The notes under the pieces: generated by a model
Databases searched by the model: none
Seen by the model: only the letters and a program-made list of their open reading frames with translations
Told to the model about the DNA's origin: nothing
Program-made: the position numbers and the translations under genes
NCBI GenBank assembly: GCA_002438605.1
Contig: DJPR01000042.1
Coordinates: forward strand, 1 to 36,711
Length of the DNA stretch: 36,711 nt
Origin: Ruminococcus sp. UBA6407
GTDB taxonomy: Bacteria; Bacillota; Clostridia; Oscillospirales; Ruminococcaceae
Direction: 5' to 3'
In this document: one piece after another, positions 14,814 to 23,336 of the stretch
Numbering within the stretch: position 1 is the stretch's first letter
How the letters are laid out: the number at the start of each line of letters is the position of its first letter

Positions 14814-17089
14814 TGGAGTTTTTATTCAAAAAAATGCTGCGTGATATTCGCAGCAACTGGACACAGTTTTTCTCAGTTTTTCTTATGGCAACCATTTCTG
14901 TGCTTATATTTTCGGGCATGGCTTCTGTCTGGACAGGTCTGAACAGTCAGGTTTCCGCATTTGCCGATGATTCAAATATGGCTGATATATGGGTCAAGGC
15001 AGTAGGCATTACAGATGATGACATTAACAAAATAAATGCTGTAAACGGTGTTGATGAGGCTGTTCGCTGTATGAGCCTTTCGCTTTCAGAATCAAACGGA
15101 AACGGCGAAATTCAGGTGAATACCGTTGACGGCACTGACATCAGCAAGCCTTGCATCATAAGCGGCATAGAATATGATAAGGATTCAGCCGAGGGTATTT
15201 GGCTGGACGCTGAATATGCAAAAGAGCATGATCTTAAAGTCGGTGATAAAATATCTCTTGACGGTCTTATCGGAACCTGCGAATTTGAAATCATGGGTAC
15301 GGTAATGACTCCCGAATATATTTACTATACAGGAAATATTACAGAAACTGTGCCGAATTATAAAAAATACGGCTATGCTTTTGTTGGAAATACGGCAATG
15401 CTTAATCTTACTCCGCAGATAGTGTGGTCACAGGTAAAGCTTATAACCTCCGAGGATATTTCAGACAGCGAATTTGAAAATATATTCGGCGAACGCTTTA
15501 TTTGTGCACAGGATCGTGATACATATACTCAATTTGCCCGTTCCTCACAGGAAAGCAGTCAGATGCAGAAAATGGCAACTCTCTTTTCCGCTGTTTTTAT
15601 CCTGCTTTCACTCATGACCATGTATACATCAATGGTTCGATTGGTAAACCGACAAAAAACGCATATCGGAACACTTAAAGCTCTCGGCGTATCAAGCAGC
15701 TCAATTCGTCTGCACTATGCCTGCTACGGACTTGTCATTCCGATAGTCGGCGGACTTCTCGGACTTGTGATCGGCAGATTTACTGTTGCAAAGGCACTTA
15801 TGAAGGTAAAGCAAACCACTATATACCTGCCCGAATGGAAGCTCATTCATTCCAAAGCCAGCTTTTTGCTTATAGGATTTATTGCATTATGCTGTGTATT
15901 TGCGTCAGTATGGGCTGCACAAAGATGTTTAAAGGGTATGCCTGTTGAAATTATGAGAAGCACAGACAATTCAAATGAGAAAAATTTAAAGGCATCTGAA
16001 AACGGCTCTGAATCCCGAATGTCATATGAATGGAAATGGACCTTCCGTAATATAAAGCAGAACAAAATCAGGTTCATAATGGGCATAGTCGGCGTTATGG
16101 GCGGAATGGTTCTTATGATTGCAGGTCTTGGTGTAAAGGACGCCATTAACGGTTCAAACGATTTTGTATTTGAAAAGCAGTTCAAATATAACACAAAGGT
16201 TCTTCTCAGTACAGCAGGTGAGGTGTTTGATACTGATGATGCAGGTCAATGGTTACAGGAATCAAATATCGAATTAAAGGCGGATAATCAGGAAACAAAG
16301 CAAACTGTCATTACTGTTTGTGATGACGGAGAAATGATGCTTTTCTATGATGACGATGATAATGAAATCAGTCTGCCTCAGGACGGTGCATTAATATCAA
16401 GAAAGCTTGCTGATGACCTTGAAATAAAAAGCGGCGATACTGTAAATATAAGATTATTCGGTTCGCAGGATTGGTTCAGCGTTACAATTAAGGAAACCTC
16501 AAAAACCTTGTCGCCTCAGTCAATATTCATGTCAAAGGAAGCTTATGAATCACTTAATATGACATTTACCCCCACAACTCTGCTTTCTGCTTCTGATAAT
16601 TCCGAGTCATTCCTTGAATCCGACAAGGTTAAGAGCGTTATTTCAAAAGAACAGCAGATTGAAAATACTGAAACAGTTGCAGACAGTGTTATGTCTGTTG
16701 TTAAGCTTCTTATCATGGCGTCTGTTCTTTTAAGCGTTGTTATTTTGTATAATCTCGGCATTCTCAACTATGTGGAAAGAATAAGGGATTATGCCACAAT
16801 GAAGGTTCTTGGATTTTATCATAAAGAAATCCGAAGTCTTGCTATAAGAGAATGCATACTTACTACTGCTATAGGCTGGATAATAGGCTTGCCGCTTGGT
16901 ATGCTGTTCCTGAAACTTTATGTAAAAATCATTTCATTTGACACATTTGAGTGGATAGCGTCAGTCAATGCTTCTACTCTTGCAATTGCATCAGTTGTAA
17001 TAATCGGCGTATCAATCGTTGTAAACCTTATACTCAGCAGCAAGGTGAGAAAAATTGTTATGGTGGAGGCACTTAAATCTGTTGAGTAG
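14813..17089 (+). CDS. ABC transporter permease with two FtsX domains
   Basis: A 758-residue membrane protein. Predicted membrane segments by hydrophobicity: about 18-40, 252-275, 305-330, 350-374, 420-445, 628-652, 683-705 and 722-745. Two large extracytoplasmic parts lie between them (about 41-250 and 446-625), the layout of eight-segment FtsX-like exporters that handle peptides or lipids in Gram-positives. The ATG at 14813 is chosen over ATG 14807 because AGGTGG stands 8 nt before it. It lacks any sign of a fused kinase or peptidase domain. Confidence 0.9.
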   Translation: MEFLFKKMLRDIRSNWTQFFSVFLMATISVLIFSGMASVWTGLNSQVSAFADDSNMADIWVKAVGITDDDINKINAVNGVDEAVRCMSLSLSESNGNGEIQVNTVDGTDISKPCIISGIEYDKDSAEGIWLDAEYAKEHDLKVGDKISLDGLIGTCEFEIMGTVMTPEYIYYTGNITETVPNYKKYGYAFVGNTAMLNLTPQIVWSQVKLITSEDISDSEFENIFGERFICAQDRDTYTQFARSSQESSQMQKMATLFSAVFILLSLMTMYTSMVRLVNRQKTHIGTLKALGVSSSSIRLHYACYGLVIPIVGGLLGLVIGRFTVAKALMKVKQTTIYLPEWKLIHSKASFLLIGFIALCCVFASVWAAQRCLKGMPVEIMRSTDNSNEKNLKASENGSESRMSYEWKWTFRNIKQNKIRFIMGIVGVMGGMVLMIAGLGVKDAINGSNDFVFEKQFKYNTKVLLSTAGEVFDTDDAGQWLQESNIELKADNQETKQTVITVCDDGEMMLFYDDDDNEISLPQDGALISRKLADDLEIKSGDTVNIRLFGSQDWFSVTIKETSKTLSPQSIFMSKEAYESLNMTFTPTTLLSASDNSESFLESDKVKSVISKEQQIENTETVADSVMSVVKLLIMASVLLSVVILYNLGILNYVERIRDYATMKVLGFYHKEIRSLAIRECILTTAIGWIIGLPLGMLFLKLYVKIISFDTFEWIASVNASTLAIASVVIIGVSIVVNLILSSKVRKIVMVEALKSVE

Positions 17090-17112
17090 AAACGAATGGA
17101 GTTGAGTTTAAT

Positions 17113-18558
17113 TTGAAATCCGATGAAAAAAGAACATTTTATAACCTGCTGAAAAGAAATTCAGAACAGTTTGCCGATATAAATGCACTTATATCAGGTG
17201 AATATAAAATCAATTATTCCGAGCTTTTCAAAAAGACCTCGGAGCTTGCCGCAGTTTATCAGAAAAAAGGTTTTTCAGGCAAAAAGATAGACCTTTCTCC
17301 TACAATGTCATGCGAATGGATTATTGTATTTTTTGCATTGGTGATGTCGGGAGCAATCGTTGTTCTCCATGAACCGTTTTTAAATGTTTCCGAATACATT
17401 GACGATATTTATATTAAATCAGACGCAAATGAGCTTTGCTTCAATGAAACTGCAAATGGTCATACACTTGTACCTCAGGACGAAAATGCAGTATCGCTTA
17501 TAATTTTTACTTCCGGTACATCGGGCAGACATAAGGGTGTTATGCTTTCACAAAGAAATATTATAAGCAGTGCAATGATAGGCGTTGAAAAGGTGGGCAA
17601 AGGACTTTTATATCCCTGCGACAGAAGCATACCTGTTCTTCCGCTGTTTCATATGTTTGGAATTACAGCGTCAATAATTGCACCTATGTCGCTGGGAATG
17701 ACACTTTATATTATTGACGAGATGAAATATGTAATAAAATCACTTTCATCCATAAAGCCAAAGATATTATTTGCTGTTCCAATGATTATAAAAACCATGC
17801 TTAACAGAGCGTTGCTGCTCGAAAAGAAAGGTCTTTCACCGCAAAAAATAAAGGATGAATTTTTCGGCGGACTTACTGCTGTCGTAAGCGGAGGTGCTGC
17901 CTTACATCCTGAGCTTATAGAGCAGTATGAAAGGTTTGGAATACAGCTCCTTAACGGATACGGCATAACGGAATGCTCGCCTATTGTTACGGCATCATCT
18001 TACAATGATTTTGAAAAGGGGGCAGTCGGCAGAGTTAACGACCTGTGCTGTGCTGAAGTAAAAATTATAGACGGAACGGTGCATGTAAGCGGTGATATTG
18101 TTATGCAGGGATATTATAATGATAAATCCGAACCGTTTAAATATATTGAGGGGAAAAAGTGGTTTGATACATTGGATAACGGAACTATAGACAGCAATGG
18201 AAACCTTTTTATACAGGGCAGACAATCAAATCTTATTATTCTTGATGACGGAAACAATACTGCTCCTGAGGAGCTTGAGGTAATGTTTGAAAAGTATGAT
18301 ATTATAGGCGATATAATGGTTTACGAAGCTCATGCAGAACTCGGAAATCTTATTGCGGCATCTATATATCCGAATCAGGAATTGGTCTCCGCAATGACTG
18401 AAACGGAAGTTTATGCTGAAATTGAGAAAGCAGTAAATGAAGTAAATAGCAAACTTCCCGTATACAAAAGAATAAAAGCATGGAAGATACGCAAAAGTGA
18501 CTTTCTGCGTACAAGTCTTAAAAAAATTATAAGAACAGGAGTGAACATTGATGAATGA
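17113..18558 (+). CDS. Adenylate-forming acyl ligase 2
   Basis: A 481-residue AMP-forming ligase, slightly short for the family. Motifs: P-loop FTSGTSGRHKG (132-142), NGYGITECSP (281-290), a diverged A7 motif WFDTLDNG with Asp355 in place of the usual T-G-D context, Arg370 in IQGRQSN, and the C-terminal catalytic Lys in FLRTSLKKIIR. It probably loads an acid onto the carrier protein encoded next, whose start overlaps it. The start codon is a TTG 11 nt after GGAG. The shortened C-terminal region and altered A7 motif set it apart from the first ligase, suggesting a different acid. Confidence 0.9.
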   Translation: MKSDEKRTFYNLLKRNSEQFADINALISGEYKINYSELFKKTSELAAVYQKKGFSGKKIDLSPTMSCEWIIVFFALVMSGAIVVLHEPFLNVSEYIDDIYIKSDANELCFNETANGHTLVPQDENAVSLIIFTSGTSGRHKGVMLSQRNIISSAMIGVEKVGKGLLYPCDRSIPVLPLFHMFGITASIIAPMSLGMTLYIIDEMKYVIKSLSSIKPKILFAVPMIIKTMLNRALLLEKKGLSPQKIKDEFFGGLTAVVSGGAALHPELIEQYERFGIQLLNGYGITECSPIVTASSYNDFEKGAVGRVNDLCCAEVKIIDGTVHVSGDIVMQGYYNDKSEPFKYIEGKKWFDTLDNGTIDSNGNLFIQGRQSNLIILDDGNNTAPEELEVMFEKYDIIGDIMVYEAHAELGNLIAASIYPNQELVSAMTETEVYAEIEKAVNEVNSKLPVYKRIKAWKIRKSDFLRTSLKKIIRTGVNIDE

Positions 18559-18766
18559 AATGATTACTTTTATCTCCGATTACCTCGGAGTAGATAAATC
18601 CGAATTAAATGAAAATACTGACCTTCAAAATGATTTGGGTCTTTCGTCATTTGATGTCATGGATTTAAGCTGTGAGCTTGAAGAAGAATTCAACATTAAA
18701 ATAGATACGGAAAAGCTGGCTGAGGTGCATAACATCGGCAGTATGGCAAAGCTTTTGCAGAATTGA
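18551..18766 (+). CDS. Acyl/aminoacyl carrier protein 2
   Basis: A 71-residue carrier protein with Ser33 in DLGLSSFDVMDL as the phosphopantetheine site; Ser replaces the usual Asp before it. ATG 18551 follows AGGAG by 9 nt and overlaps the end of ligase 2 by 8 nt. The downstream ATG of the synthetase-like gene is 9 nt after its stop. Ligase 2, this carrier and the synthetase-like gene thus form one translationally linked set. Confidence 0.9.
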   Translation: MNEMITFISDYLGVDKSELNENTDLQNDLGLSSFDVMDLSCELEEEFNIKIDTEKLAEVHNIGSMAKLLQN

Positions 18767-18774
18767 GGCGGATT

Positions 18775-19953
18775 ATGAAAACAATAGAATATTCAACATC
18801 GGAAATTAATGCATCTGATGTAAACGTATTTACAGATATGCTTGCTTATGTTTCCGAATACATCTTTAAAATAACAAGAGAAAACGGCAGAGTCTTATTG
18901 GATATTGAGGATACAAAAGAGGACGAGGTGCTTGATAAAATCGCACAGCTCAGAAAAACAATGGAGCTTGACGAGGTGAAAAAGGGACGGGAAGTAACAA
19001 CAAAAGTTCTTGTCGATAAACGCAGCAATGTTCCGCTTAATACGGATAATATTTTCAGCAAGCTTGTTGAAAGCGGCAGTGTAGTAAAAATGACTGACGG
19101 TGCTTATGCTTATACGGGACTTTTTCTTCAGGTTTATCGTTATTTCTGCCGAAAGATAGATGAATTCGGCAAAAAGCACTTCAATGGAATTCAGGAATTT
19201 GAGGAGTCTGTTCTTTATCCTGTAAAAGAGTATGAAACAGGCCATTACTTTGAGAGCTTTCCGCATCACATTATGTTTCAGACCACAATGAAAAGTGATG
19301 CAGAGCTTTTAGAACGTTTTTCCAAAAACGGCACAAATGACAGCACGATTTTTTCAAATGACAATATGAAGCGTCCCGAAAATGTAGTGCGTCATGCAGC
19401 TTGCGTACCGATTTACCCTATGCTCAAGGACGCATATATCCCTGCTGATTCACCAAAATATTACCTTATTTCCGGAAAATGCTTTCGCAATGAGGGAGCT
19501 AATGTATATGAGCTTGCACGCCTTAATGAGTTCTACATGAAGGAATTTGTGTGTATCGGTACTCTTGAGCAAACCCTTGATATGATTAAATCTGCGAGAG
19601 CATTATGGGAAGAATGGATTGATACATTTAATCTGAATTGTACCATTGAAACCGCAAATGACTCTTTCTTTGCAAGCAATTACAAGAAGCTTAAAATATT
19701 CCAGATTCTTGGAGATTCCAAACAGGAATTTCGTGTATACATTCCTGACGGTGATTTCTTCTGTGCTGTAAGCTCATCAAATGTACACAGAACGCATTTT
19801 ACCAAAACCTATAATATCCATAATGACAATTCATTCTGTCAAAGCTCCTGCTTTGCATTCGGTGTTGAAAGACTATCCTATGCACTTCTTTCACAAAAGG
19901 GTGTGGATATAGATAAATGGGATGAGGCAACAAGAAAGGAAATTTTCGGATAA
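18775..19953 (+). CDS. Class II aaRS-like amino acid:[carrier protein] ligase candidate
   Basis: A 392-residue protein with a class II aminoacyl-tRNA synthetase core: motif 2 around KCFRNEG (236-241) and motif 3 in FGVERLSYAL (362-371). Overall it follows the atypical seryl-tRNA-synthetase-like family whose studied members charge a carrier protein instead of tRNA. That family binds zinc through two Cys and one Glu; matching residues here are Cys210 (RHAAC), Glu257 (MKEF) and Cys359 (SSCFAFG). The N-terminal ~160 residues lack the long coiled-coil of SerRS and hold a different mixed region. GAGG lies 6 nt before the ATG. The adjacent carrier protein is the natural acceptor. Amino acid choice unknown. 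Confidence 0.85.
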   Translation: MKTIEYSTSEINASDVNVFTDMLAYVSEYIFKITRENGRVLLDIEDTKEDEVLDKIAQLRKTMELDEVKKGREVTTKVLVDKRSNVPLNTDNIFSKLVESGSVVKMTDGAYAYTGLFLQVYRYFCRKIDEFGKKHFNGIQEFEESVLYPVKEYETGHYFESFPHHIMFQTTMKSDAELLERFSKNGTNDSTIFSNDNMKRPENVVRHAACVPIYPMLKDAYIPADSPKYYLISGKCFRNEGANVYELARLNEFYMKEFVCIGTLEQTLDMIKSARALWEEWIDTFNLNCTIETANDSFFASNYKKLKIFQILGDSKQEFRVYIPDGDFFCAVSSSNVHRTHFTKTYNIHNDNSFCQSSCFAFGVERLSYALLSQKGVDIDKWDEATRKEIFG

Positions 19954-19958
19954 CTCAT

Positions 19959-20825
19959 ATGAACTGTAAATATGTTGTAACAGGAACGGGGAGTCTTGCT
20001 GTAAAAATAGCCGAATATCTTTCAGAAAACGGAATAGTTCCATTGGTTTATGAAAAACCGTATACTTCACATTCTACTGTTCAAAGTCTTTGTGAAGCTA
20101 AAAGCATAGCTTATGAAAGGTTTACTTCGCAGGAGCTTACAGAACGTCTGCTAAGTATGCTTAGTGAACAGCCTGTCAAGGTGATAAGTGCTATAAATAC
20201 ATATATTTTTCCAAAGGAAGTTGTTGAAAACCCAAACTTCAGCGGAATTAATTATCATAATGCACTTTTACCGCATCATAGAGGAATGAATGCAGAGGCA
20301 TGGTCGATTTTTTCCATGGACAAAACAACAGGAATAACATGGCACGAAATAGCAGCATCTGTAGATAAAGGCGGAATAATAGCTCAAAGGGAAATACCGC
20401 TTGATGATAAAATAACATCATTCAAACTGCTGAACATTCAGCTTGAAGCTGCTTATAAAGCTTTTACGGAATTTGCTCCCGATTTTATTAACGGCAAACT
20501 CAAAATAACTCCTCAGGATAAGCAACCTTCTGAATTTCACTATATAAAAGATGTACCAAATAACGGCATTATAAATTCAGATTGGAGCATGGATAAAATA
20601 TCAGCATTTTTGCGTGCTATGGATTACGGAATGTTTTATACTCTCGGAAAGCCTGTTTTAGAATATAACGGCAAAAGGTACAGCTGCGGAAGATACAGAA
20701 TTTCCGAAACATCAGATGTAGTTTCAGATGAAGTGATTTTAATGGATAATAACACCGTTACCATAAAGAAGCAAGGCAGTAATATTATTGTAAAGCTCCT
20801 AAACATCAAGGAGATCAGCAAATAA
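19959..20825 (+). CDS. Formyltransferase, Fmt/GART-like, biosynthetic
   Basis: A 288-residue folate-dependent formyltransferase. The catalytic trio is present: Asn98 and His100 in INYHNALLP and Asp136 in ASVDKGGII. The HHRGMNAEAWSI segment is also typical. The C-terminal ~85 residues are a shortened OB-like domain, smaller than in methionyl-tRNA formyltransferase (about 315 residues in all). Placed right after the amino-acid ligase candidate, it may formylate the amino group of an aminoacyl-carrier protein, by analogy with formylation of Met-tRNA and formylation domains in peptide synthetases (inference). Last gene of the operon; its ribosome site is weak, so coupling from the upstream gene 5 nt away is likely. 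Confidence 0.87.
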   Translation: MNCKYVVTGTGSLAVKIAEYLSENGIVPLVYEKPYTSHSTVQSLCEAKSIAYERFTSQELTERLLSMLSEQPVKVISAINTYIFPKEVVENPNFSGINYHNALLPHHRGMNAEAWSIFSMDKTTGITWHEIAASVDKGGIIAQREIPLDDKITSFKLLNIQLEAAYKAFTEFAPDFINGKLKITPQDKQPSEFHYIKDVPNNGIINSDWSMDKISAFLRAMDYGMFYTLGKPVLEYNGKRYSCGRYRISETSDVVSDEVILMDNNTVTIKKQGSNIIVKLLNIKEISK

Positions 20826-20840
20826 TTTAATATCGGTATA

Positions 20841-20877
20841 AAGCCGTTTGCAGAATAAATGCAAACGGCTTGGCTTT
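20841..20877 (+). terminator. Terminator of the biosynthetic operon
   Basis: AAGCCGTTTGC (20841-20851) and GCAAACGGCTT (20861-20871) form a perfect 11-bp stem followed by GGCTTTT. Confidence 0.8.
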
Positions 20878-20914
20878 TGCAGAAAGTAATTCTTCAATGA
20901 AACACAATAAGTAT

Positions 20915-20956
20915 AAACACCGCACAAAGCCGTTTGACATGCTTTGTGCGGTGTTT
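20915..20956. repeat. Family B repeat, perfect 16-bp hairpin
   Basis: AAACACCGCACAAAGC (20915-20930) and GCTTTGTGCGGTGTTT (20941-20956) pair fully around CGTTTGACAT. It lies between the convergent operon end and the folC stop, in a place to act as a bidirectional terminator. Confidence 0.85.
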
Positions 20957-20958
20957 CC

Positions 20959-22242
20959 TTAAATATGTTTTGTGCGGTAATTTTCAAATGATGTTCTGAT
21001 GTCATTATACATATAAAGCGAACCAACGGCTAAAATCGGCAGATGCGTCCTTACTGCATAATCATATGCAGCTTCTGCGGCAGAATTTATGCTGTCATAA
21101 TAAGACGCCTCAACGCCGTATCCACTGAAAACCTCTGCCAGCACTTTACTGCTCAATGCTCTGGGATTATTCGGCGTAACTGTAAACACACGCTGAGAAA
21201 CTCCGCTCAGCTGTCCTGCAAGATTTTTGTAGTCCTTATCAGCCATTACTCCCATAAGAACGATTACCTTGCTGTTGAAGTAACTTTTTATGCTGTTTAC
21301 TGTATATTCCATTCCATGAGGATTGTGTGAACCGTCAAATATAATAAGCGGCTTTCTGCACAATATTTCAAATCTGCCATTCCATACGGCATTGGAAAGT
21401 CCGCTGTAAACGGCTTCATTGCTGATATTCAGACCGTATTTTCGCAGAATGTCAATCGCAGTAAGGACTGCGGCACAATTCTGTGGCTGATAAAGTCCGA
21501 GCAATGAAAGTCTGATATTTTTGTAGCTGCCGAAATCAAGTAATGTACCTTCCAATGAAAAGTCCTTTACTGCAAGCTGACTGTAATCTGCATGAAAAAG
21601 CTCCGAATTCATTTTTTCAGCCTTTTCCATTATGACCTTATCGGCATCTGCGTCCGTTCCTGCAAAAAGCAGAGGACGGTCTTTTTTTATTATGCCTGCT
21701 TTATGAACTGCAATTTCCGCCGTAGTTTTGCCGAGAAATGAGGAATGGTCAACTGCCACATTTGTAATTACCGAAAGCAGAGGAGCTTCAATTACATTGG
21801 TGGAGTCTGCATCTCCGCCCATTCCGCACTCAATTACTGCAATATCACATTTACTGCGATAAAAGTATTCAAATGCGGCGGCAGTAAGAATTTCAAATTC
21901 TGTCGGAGGGTCGTCCATACTTTCAGCAAGCGGATAAATAAAGCCTATTATTTCAGCAAACAGCAGGTCGGGGATTTCCCTGCTGTTTATCTGTATGCTT
22001 TCGTTTATACGGGTAATGTAAGGCGATGCAAAAAGTCCTGTTTTACAGTCCTGAGCCTGCAAAATCGAGGTCAGCATACGGCATACCGAGCCTTTTCCGT
22101 TTGTTCCCGTTACATGAATGACTTTGGTTTTTCTTTGCGGATTATCCATAAGCTCCAGAAGTTCAATAATTCTTGAAAGTCCCAGACGGCTTCCCCTTGA
22201 AAGTGTATTTTTCAGATAATCAACAGCATCTTCATAATTCAT
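20959..22242 (-). CDS. folC: Folylpolyglutamate synthase / dihydrofolate synthase
   Basis: A 427-residue Mur-ligase-type enzyme that joins glutamate to dihydropteroate or tetrahydrofolate with ATP. The P-loop HVTGTNGKGSV is near residue 40, followed by the GMGGDADSTNVIE omega-loop region, the KAGIIKKDRPLLFAG motif (the folylpolyglutamate-type Lys), and FDGSHNPHGMEYT in the C-terminal domain. ATG 22242 is chosen because MNYEDAV is the normal family start; an in-frame ATG at 22254 lies inside folT. The start base is shared with the folT stop codon, so folT and folC form one riboswitch-controlled operon. Confidence 0.95.
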   Translation of the reverse strand: MNYEDAVDYLKNTLSRGSRLGLSRIIELLELMDNPQRKTKVIHVTGTNGKGSVCRMLTSILQAQDCKTGLFASPYITRINESIQINSREIPDLLFAEIIGFIYPLAESMDDPPTEFEILTAAAFEYFYRSKCDIAVIECGMGGDADSTNVIEAPLLSVITNVAVDHSSFLGKTTAEIAVHKAGIIKKDRPLLFAGTDADADKVIMEKAEKMNSELFHADYSQLAVKDFSLEGTLLDFGSYKNIRLSLLGLYQPQNCAAVLTAIDILRKYGLNISNEAVYSGLSNAVWNGRFEILCRKPLIIFDGSHNPHGMEYTVNSIKSYFNSKVIVLMGVMADKDYKNLAGQLSGVSQRVFTVTPNNPRALSSKVLAEVFSGYGVEASYYDSINSAAEAAYDYAVRTHLPILAVGSLYMYNDIRTSFENYRTKHI

Positions 22243-22805
22243 TATCTTCTGCATATTCTGTTATATTGTGCGGCAAAAGCCTTGTTGTTCATAATCAGGC
22301 TTATTATGATAAATTCTATAGTACCTATCGCAAGGTAAAGCGGAACTCTGAGGAGCAGTACCTTCAGCGGCGAACCGTAGTAAACATGAAGTCCGTATGA
22401 CTTTACTATCATTGAGCCTATTATATGTGCGGCCGCAACTGCAAAGGCAATGTTCAGGGTTTTGTTCTTTTTGAAAAGGTACATTGAAAAAAGTCCTGAG
22501 AAAAATCCGACACAGCCTGCACCAAGCGTTATTATCGGACTTATCGTATAGCCGACCATAAGACAGCCGATAATATCTGCCCCGACTCCAACAGCAAGAC
22601 CTATCAGCGGTCCGAACATAATTCCTGCCATAAGAATGGTCAGGTTTTCAAGGCTTATTCTGATTGCCCCTACAGTAAATGACAGATATTTTCCGAGAAC
22701 TATACTTGCCGCAATAAAAAGTGCAGACAGTATAAGAACTCTTGTGTTTCCGAAAAATCGGACACTTCCTATTGCCTGTGATTTGGTTTCCTTGCTTAAT
22801 AACAT
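22242..22805 (-). CDS. folT: ECF transporter folate-specific S component
   Basis: A 187-residue membrane protein with six hydrophobic segments, the substrate-binding subunit of an energy-coupling-factor importer. The first helix has the AxxxA-type motif ALFIAASIVLGKY, used to dock on the shared EcfT. The segment SLENLTILMAGIMFGPLIG and a TLGAG loop fit the FolT group. ATG 22805 follows AAGGAGG by 7 nt. The THF riboswitch upstream and folC downstream confirm folate as substrate. The EcfA/EcfT partners are not in the window. Confidence 0.92.
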   Translation of the reverse strand: MLLSKETKSQAIGSVRFFGNTRVLILSALFIAASIVLGKYLSFTVGAIRISLENLTILMAGIMFGPLIGLAVGVGADIIGCLMVGYTISPIITLGAGCVGFFSGLFSMYLFKKNKTLNIAFAVAAAHIIGSMIVKSYGLHVYYGSPLKVLLLRVPLYLAIGTIEFIIISLIMNNKAFAAQYNRICRR

Positions 22806-22813
22806 AAAAAAAT

Positions 22814-22851
22814 ACCTCCTTTTCCTCACCCATACGGCAAGAAAAGAAGGT
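22814..22851 (-). promoter_or_regulatory. Ribosome-site-sequestering hairpin ahead of folT
   Basis: On the minus strand ACCTTCTTTTC (22841-22851) can pair with GGAAAAGGAGGT (22814-22825), burying the folT Shine-Dalgarno sequence. No T-run terminator follows the aptamer, so control of translation start is the likely output of the riboswitch. Confidence 0.6.
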
Positions 22852-22885
22852 GCGTGGACTGCACTATCTGTATTTGATGCCCTAT

Positions 22886-22985
22886 GAAGCGGGATGCAAA
22901 ACACGAACCGCAAATCCATAGGATTTTTCGTTTGACCGACAACTCCCCGTTCAGCCAACACTTAACGCCCGTATTTTTACTCTTC
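22886..22985 (-). promoter_or_regulatory. Tetrahydrofolate (THF) riboswitch
   Basis: On the minus strand the 100-nt segment begins GAAGAGTA, contains GGGCGTTAAGTGTTGGCTGA and CGGGGAGTTGTCGG, and ends TTTTGCATCCCGCTTC. The order and conserved words match the folT/folE THF aptamer described from clostridia (CGTTAAGTGT near the start, TTGCATCC near the end, closing stem GAAG/CTTC). It sits about 80 nt upstream of folT. Confidence 0.87.
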
Positions 22986-23044
22986 AAACGCTGACTTTTG
23001 ATTTTAAGAAACATTATACAATGTTTTCCTAAGTCAACAGCTAT

Positions 23045-23073
23045 ATTATACACTTAATTTTTATTGATGTCAA
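23045..23073 (-). promoter_or_regulatory. Promoter of folT-folC
   Basis: Minus-strand TTGACA (23068-23073) and TATAAT (23045-23050) are 17 bp apart. The transcript would start about 50 nt before the riboswitch. Confidence 0.8.
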
Positions 23074-23298
23074 TAGAAAATTTTAAGGCAGCAGCATAAT
23101 ATATGATAATAAAGCGTTATCGTTGTGCAATTATACAAAATTATATAAATGCAATGTCAGCTTTATGTTACATATTGATTTTTAATTGCATTAATGTTAA
23201 AATTAAATTTAGAAATTCTATCTATAAGTATTTGTTTCTTAATGCTGAACAGTATTACAATACAAGCTTTTGGTAAGTATAATCAATCGAAAAGTGAT

Positions 23299-23321
23299 AT
23301 AATAAATATATTATTTATTAT
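23299..23321. promoter_or_regulatory. AT-rich inverted repeat ahead of the 23337 gene
   Basis: ATAATAAATA and TATTTATTAT form a perfect 10-bp inverted repeat around TAT, directly before the AGGAGG site (23325-23330). It overlaps TATAAT (23298-23303) and could be an operator or a translation-blocking hairpin. Confidence 0.45.
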
Positions 23322-23336
23322 ATTAGGAGGGTTCAT

